From Sphingomonas bacterium (lineage in GTDB: Bacteria > Pseudomonadota > Alphaproteobacteria > Sphingomonadales > Sphingomonadaceae), in the NCBI GenBank assembly GCA_026785645.1, contig JAJAZM010000147.1, positions 1 through 15,382 of the forward strand: DNA of 15,382 nucleotides, in the 5' to 3' direction. A program made the position numbers and the translations under genes. The notes beneath the pieces were generated by a model. That model was not told where the DNA came from and searched no databases. It saw nothing but the letters and a program-made list of their open reading frames with translations. Of the stretch, positions 11,785 through 15,382 are shown one piece after another (position 1 is the first letter of the stretch; each line of letters begins with the position of its first letter).

Positions 11785-14130
11785 CTAGTTCTTTCCCTCG
11801 CCCAAGGCCTCGCGCACTGCGGCGTCGAGCGCGTCGGGCTTGAACGGCTTGGCGAGCATCCGCGCGTGCGGCGCGGCGTGGTTGATCGCCGCGCTCTCGC
11901 TATAGCCCGAAACAAACAGGATCGGCTGGCCCGGCATCAATTTGAGGATGCGCGTCGCAACCTCGCCCCCCGACAGGCCGGGCATTGCATAATCGAGGAT
12001 CACCAGGTCGGGCCGCGCCTCGGCAAAGGCCGCGAGTCCCGCCTCGCCATCGACTGCAGAGCGCACCGAATAGCCGAAGTCGGACAGGCTCTCGACAATG
12101 AAGTCGCGGACGTCGGGATCGTCGTCGATCACCAGGATCGATGCGGTGCGGATTGCCGGTTCGCTGCGCTCGATCTCGGCGGTCGCGACGTCGCCTTCGA
12201 CCGCGCGGTTCGCACGCTTGAAATATAGCCGGATGGTGGTTCCAGCGCCGACCTCGCTGTCGATCCGCGCGGTCCCGCCCGACTGGCGCGCGACCCCATA
12301 GACCATCGATAGGCCGAGCCCGGTGCCCTTGCCGACATCCTTGGTGGTGAAGAAGGGGTCGAACGCCCGCGCCAGCACTTCGGGCGTCATTCCCGTCCCG
12401 GTGTCGCTCACCGACAGCTCGATATAGTCGCCGTCCTCGAGCTCGGTATCCCCGGCGACGTCGACCGCCTTGGTAGCGATCGACAGCGTGCCGCCGTCGG
12501 GCATCGCATCGCGCGCATTGATCGCCAGATTGAGCACTGCCAGCTCGAGCTGGGTCGGGTCCGCCATCACCGGCATCCGCGCGTCGTCGAGCGCGAATTT
12601 GCGAACGATCGTCGGCCCCAGGACATTGCGCAGCAGCGGCCGCATCGCCTCGATCAGCGGCGCAACCAGGGTCGGCTTGACCTCAAGCCGCTGAACCCGG
12701 CTGAACGCCAGCAATTGCGCGGTCAGCCGGGCGCCGCGCTCGGCGGCGGTCAGCGCATTGGTGGCATAACGCTTTAATCGCTCGTCCGTCACCTGCCGCG
12801 CGATCAGGTCGAGCCCGCCGACCACCACCGTCAGCAAATTGTTGAAGTCATGCGCGATGCCCCCGGTCAGCTGGCCGAGCGCCTCCATCTTCTGGCTCTG
12901 GCGCAATTGCTCCTGCGCGCCCTTCAATTCGGTGACGTCGCGCGCCTCGGCGAGAAGGTAGATGATGGTGCCTTCATCGTCGCGGATCGGCTGGATCGAA
13001 TAGTCGAGATGGGCAGTCGGAACACCCTCGCGCTCCATCTTGAATTCGGCGTTGAACGACGCGCCCGCCGCCGCTTGCGCCACCGCCGCCTTCATCGCGG
13101 GGATATGTTCGGGGTAGGCCTGCATCGTCGGCGCATCCCACATCTTGCCGCCGATCGAGGTCGACGGATTGTCCGCGCGCCAGCTGGTGTTGACCCGGTT
13201 GATCTCGAGTATCGTCCCGTCGGGATCGAGCAACACGATCACTTCGAGCACGGTATCGAAGATGGCGCGGACGCGGGCCTCGCTGGCCTGCAGCTTGGCG
13301 GTTCGATCTTCGACCATCCGCCGCAGCTCGAGCTCCGATTCCTTGGCCAGAGTAACGTCGGTCGATACCCCGATATAGCCGACCAGCTCGCCGCCCGGAC
13401 CGAACCGGGGTTGCGACACCGCGCGCATCCAACGCCAGTTGCCCGGCCGCATTTCGAACCGTGCCTCGGTGGTGAAACTCTCCCCGCTCGCTTCGCCGGC
13501 GATAGTTGCGGCGACGACGGCAGCTCGATCGTCGGGGTGGACCCGCTCCATCCAGTTGATCCGCCGCGCCTCCTCCGGCGCGACCCCCATCAGCTCGATA
13601 TAGGCCTGGTTGACGAAGTCGCGGCTGCGGTCGAGCCGGGTGACCCACATCGGCACCGGCGCCGAATCGGCGATCCGCCGGAACCGCGCCTCGCTCTCGC
13701 GAAGCGCGCGCTCGGCGACGCGCTGCTCGGTCGCGTCGTGGATCAGGATCACGAGCCCGAAGATCACTCCGTCGGCGTCGAACTGCGGCAGATACTCGGA
13801 CTGGAGCGCGAGTGGCCCGCGCGTCGGATGATCATATTCGGCGGCGAACCACAATCGCTCACCGGCCAGCGCCCGGTCGAGCATCGGCTGGCGATCGGCC
13901 ATCGCCTTGGGGTCGAGAATCTCGCCCATCGTCCGCCCCAGCAATTCGCCGCGCGGTCGCCCGAAAAAGTCGGCCAGCGCCTGGTTGACGAAGCGGTAGC
14001 GAAGCTCGGTATCGACGAACGCCAACGCCATTGGCAAAGCGTCGGCGACCGCCAGCATCTGGCGGAAATCGAACGTGGCGCTACTCGCGCCGCCCGGCTT
14101 CACCTGTCCATTATCGCCCTTGCGCGCCAT
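11785..14130 (-). CDS. Hybrid sensor histidine kinase with three PAS domains and a C-terminal receiver
   Basis: The 781-residue protein has no membrane segment and should be cytoplasmic. In order: PAS 1 (about 22-135), PAS 2 (about 146-262, with the PAC-like end GYIGVSTDVT), PAS 3 (about 283-402, ending EARDVTELK), a HisKA domain with GGIAHDFNN (probable phospho-His427), an ATPase domain and a receiver (about 662-778). The ATPase part has LNLAINARDAM (N538), DTGTGM (576-581), FDPFFTTK (590-597) and GKGTGLGLSMV (600-610). The receiver has D669 D670, phospho-acceptor D713 in ILDYAMPG and K761. All catalytic residues are present. No separate output domain exists, so phosphate probably passes to another protein, or the receiver tunes the kinase. 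What the PAS domains sense is unknown. The start at 14130 has only a weak GGCGAG nearby and is less sure than the rest. Confidence 0.94.
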   Translation of the reverse strand: MARKGDNGQVKPGGASSATFDFRQMLAVADALPMALAFVDTELRYRFVNQALADFFGRPRGELLGRTMGEILDPKAMADRQPMLDRALAGERLWFAAEYDHPTRGPLALQSEYLPQFDADGVIFGLVILIHDATEQRVAERALRESEARFRRIADSAPVPMWVTRLDRSRDFVNQAYIELMGVAPEEARRINWMERVHPDDRAAVVAATIAGEASGESFTTEARFEMRPGNWRWMRAVSQPRFGPGGELVGYIGVSTDVTLAKESELELRRMVEDRTAKLQASEARVRAIFDTVLEVIVLLDPDGTILEINRVNTSWRADNPSTSIGGKMWDAPTMQAYPEHIPAMKAAVAQAAAGASFNAEFKMEREGVPTAHLDYSIQPIRDDEGTIIYLLAEARDVTELKGAQEQLRQSQKMEALGQLTGGIAHDFNNLLTVVVGGLDLIARQVTDERLKRYATNALTAAERGARLTAQLLAFSRVQRLEVKPTLVAPLIEAMRPLLRNVLGPTIVRKFALDDARMPVMADPTQLELAVLNLAINARDAMPDGGTLSIATKAVDVAGDTELEDGDYIELSVSDTGTGMTPEVLARAFDPFFTTKDVGKGTGLGLSMVYGVARQSGGTARIDSEVGAGTTIRLYFKRANRAVEGDVATAEIERSEPAIRTASILVIDDDPDVRDFIVESLSDFGYSVRSAVDGEAGLAAFAEARPDLVILDYAMPGLSGGEVATRILKLMPGQPILFVSGYSESAAINHAAPHARMLAKPFKPDALDAAVREALGEGKN

Positions 14131-14163
14131 CTCGCCGAATTTGCCCTGTTGTCGTGCGCCTGA

Positions 14164-14184
14164 CAATGGCAAACGCCGCCATTG
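14164..14184. promoter_or_regulatory. Inverted repeat between the divergent kinase and YghU genes
   Basis: CAATGGC (14164-14170) and GCCATTG (14178-14184) form a perfect seven-base inverted repeat around the seven-base spacer AAACGCC. It lies in the 108-bp divergent region, 34 bases from the kinase start and 55 from the oxidoreductase start, and could be a shared operator or a hairpin in either leader. Confidence 0.3.
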
Positions 14185-14238
14185 CCGTTCCGCTCCCCGC
14201 GACCCATCTCCAATCGCAACCGATCGACAGGAGCTCGT

Positions 14239-15105
14239 ATGCCCGACGCCCCCAACCCCGCCGACACCGACTACACGCCCCCCGACGTCTGGACCTGGAC
14301 CAAGCCCAGCGGCGGCAAGTTCGCCAGCATCAACCGCCCGATCGCCGGCCCGACCCACGACCGCGAGCTCCCGCTCGGGAAACATCCGCTCCAGCTCTAC
14401 AGCCTCGGCACCCCCAACGGGGTCAAGGTCACCATCATGCTCGAGGAATTGCTCGCCCTTGGCCATTCGGGCGCGGAATATGACGCCTGGGCGATCGACA
14501 TCGGCGAGGGCGAGCAGTTCGGCTCGGGCTTCGTCGCATTGAACCCCAACAGCAAGATCCCCGCTTTGCTCGACCGCAGCGACCCGGCCAACCCCCAGCG
14601 CATCTTCGAGAGCGGCGCGATCCTGCTCCACCTCGCCGACAAGTTCGACGCTTTGCTCCCCGCCGCCCCCGTCGCGCGCACCGCCGCGCTCAGCTGGCTG
14701 ATGTGGCAGATGGGCTCGGCGCCATTCCTCGGCGGCGGCTTCGGCCATTTCTACGCCTACGCCCCGCTCAAGATCGAATATGCCATCGACCGTTACGCGA
14801 TGGAGGTGAAGCGCCAATATGACGTCCTCGACCGCCACCTCGCCGACCACGAATATATGGCCGGCGCCGACTATAGCATTGCCGACATCGCGATCTGGCC
14901 ATGGTATGGCGCGGTCGCCTTGGGCCAGGCCTACCCCGGCGCGGCCAAATTCCTCGGGCTCGACGAATATTCCCACGTCCACCGCTGGATCGCCCAGCTC
15001 GCCGCGCGGCCGGCGGTGCAGCGCGGGCGGCGGGTCAACCGCACCCCGAGCGAGGCCGAACCCGACCTGATCCGCGAGCGCCACACCGCCGCCGACCTGG
15101 ATTAG
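14239..15105 (+). CDS. yghU: YghU-type glutathione-dependent disulfide-bond oxidoreductase (GST fold)
   Basis: The 288-residue protein has the same length as E. coli YghU and its layout. An extended N-terminal arm (1-48, with KFASINRPIAGPTHD) precedes a thioredoxin-like domain (about 50-135), and a helical GST C-terminal domain (about 145-265) ends the fold. Visible features are TPNGVKV (58-64) at the start of the first helix, NPNSKIPAL with the cis-proline P108, and ESGAILLHLAD with E124 and S125, which contact the gamma-glutamyl group of glutathione in this fold. YghU-type enzymes bind two glutathione molecules and reduce disulfides rather than conjugate substrates; that is knowledge of the family. 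AGGAG (14229-14233) lies five bases before the ATG at 14239, which rules out the upstream ATG at 14182. It diverges from the PAS kinase. Confidence 0.93.
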   Translation: MPDAPNPADTDYTPPDVWTWTKPSGGKFASINRPIAGPTHDRELPLGKHPLQLYSLGTPNGVKVTIMLEELLALGHSGAEYDAWAIDIGEGEQFGSGFVALNPNSKIPALLDRSDPANPQRIFESGAILLHLADKFDALLPAAPVARTAALSWLMWQMGSAPFLGGGFGHFYAYAPLKIEYAIDRYAMEVKRQYDVLDRHLADHEYMAGADYSIADIAIWPWYGAVALGQAYPGAAKFLGLDEYSHVHRWIAQLAARPAVQRGRRVNRTPSEAEPDLIRERHTAADLD

Positions 15106-15127
15106 GCACTTTTCGCTTTCCTACAGC

Positions 15128-15142
15128 GAACCTCTGTGGTTC
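15128..15142. repeat. Short inverted repeat after the YghU gene
   Basis: GAACC (15128-15132) and GGTTC (15138-15142) pair around the loop TCTGT in the 47-bp gap before the next gene. The stem is only five base pairs and has no T-run after it, so it is a weak terminator or operator candidate. Confidence 0.2.
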
Positions 15143-15152
15143 AAGCTGCGCG

Positions 15153-15382
15153 ATGACCGATTCGCCATCAAACGCCGCCGACCCCGCCGCCGACCCCGCC
15201 AGCACCCGGCCCACCCTGGTCCCGGTCATCTGCGATCAGTGCCGCGCCACCGGCATGGCGGGCGATGCGGCATTTTCGGCAATCCCCGATATCCTCGCCT
15301 TCGATCCGGTGACGCGCCGCGCCCACGTCAACAATTGGACCGCCGAGCATCAGCGCGCGTTCATTGCCGCGCTGGCCATCAC
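15153..15382 (+). CDS. Hypothetical protein, truncated by the right edge
   Basis: An open frame starts at the ATG at 15153 and runs out of the window after 76 codons without a stop. The first 20 residues are low-complexity, rich in Ala, Asp and Pro. Then come VICDQCRATGMAGD with a CxxC pair, IPDILAFDPVTRRAHVNNW, and TAEHQRAFIAALAIT. The last part resembles the opening of the helix-turn-helix segment (FIAALA-TG-...-AA) seen in several sphingomonad proteins of unknown function and in terminase-small-subunit-like proteins. That likeness is from memory and the decisive part lies outside the window. Third positions are strongly G/C, supporting real coding. No clear ribosome-binding site is seen. 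It follows yghU by 47 bp. Confidence 0.65.
   Translation, partial: MTDSPSNAADPAADPASTRPTLVPVICDQCRATGMAGDAAFSAIPDILAFDPVTRRAHVNNWTAEHQRAFIAALAI

Noticed and set aside
14131..15084. N-terminal extension of the hybrid kinase frame to 1099 residues
   Set aside because: The extension is antisense to yghU and low in recognisable structure; PAS homology starts just after the ATG at 14130.
1..15382. Mobile element, prophage, CRISPR or defence island
   Set aside because: No transposase, integrase, terminal repeats, direct-repeat array or recognisable defence domain was seen; gene style is uniform across the window. The HD protein has no toxin or nucleotide-signalling partner next to it.

Overview
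The window reads as chromosomal DNA of a high-GC alphaproteobacterium, most likely of the order Sphingomonadales (Sphingomonas-like). The reasons are strong G/C preference at third codon positions, a LytS-type membrane kinase paired with a LytTR regulator, Crp/Fnr and GGDEF-EAL proteins of the kind common there, and short hypothetical proteins of sphingomonad style. This assignment is inference from gene style, not a database match. I see no tRNA, rRNA, CRISPR array, transposase, integrase or phage gene.

Left edge (1-361): the last 36 codons of a rightward gene with a four-cysteine zinc-ribbon pattern, then about 250 bases without a gene. These hold a long hairpin that looks like an interspersed intergenic repeat and/or a terminator. 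Leftward block (362-4928): read in its own direction this runs from an unrecognised four-segment membrane protein, through a LytS-type histidine kinase and a LytTR response regulator, to a secreted DUF411 (copper-associated) protein, a VOC/glyoxalase-fold protein and a PEP-mutase/isocitrate-lyase-like enzyme. The last five are spaced by 28 bp, 56 bp, 16 bp and a 1-base stop/start overlap, so one transcript is plausible. A candidate sigma-70 promoter lies just upstream of the kinase.

Rightward block (5036-9978): an HD-domain protein whose metal ligands resemble the PhnZ/MIOX mixed-valent di-iron oxygenases lies 17 bp ahead of an M1 aminopeptidase lipoprotein. A six-segment membrane protein with PAS, GGDEF and EAL domains for c-di-GMP turnover follows.

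Right part (10004-15382): a small leftward hypothetical protein diverges from a Crp/Fnr-family regulator. The end of the regulator gene overlaps a small leftward gene by 83 bp, tail to tail. Then come a secreted two-EF-hand protein and a soluble three-PAS hybrid histidine kinase, both leftward. A YghU-type glutathione-dependent oxidoreductase diverges from the kinase, and a truncated hypothetical gene closes the window. The overall theme is signal transduction: two kinases, two receivers, c-di-GMP, a Crp-type regulator and calcium-binding loops, with a few redox and metal enzymes. I found no clear defence or mobile system. The best leads are the di-iron-type HD protein, the two-component/DUF411 cluster, the convergent overlap, and the regulatory dyads.
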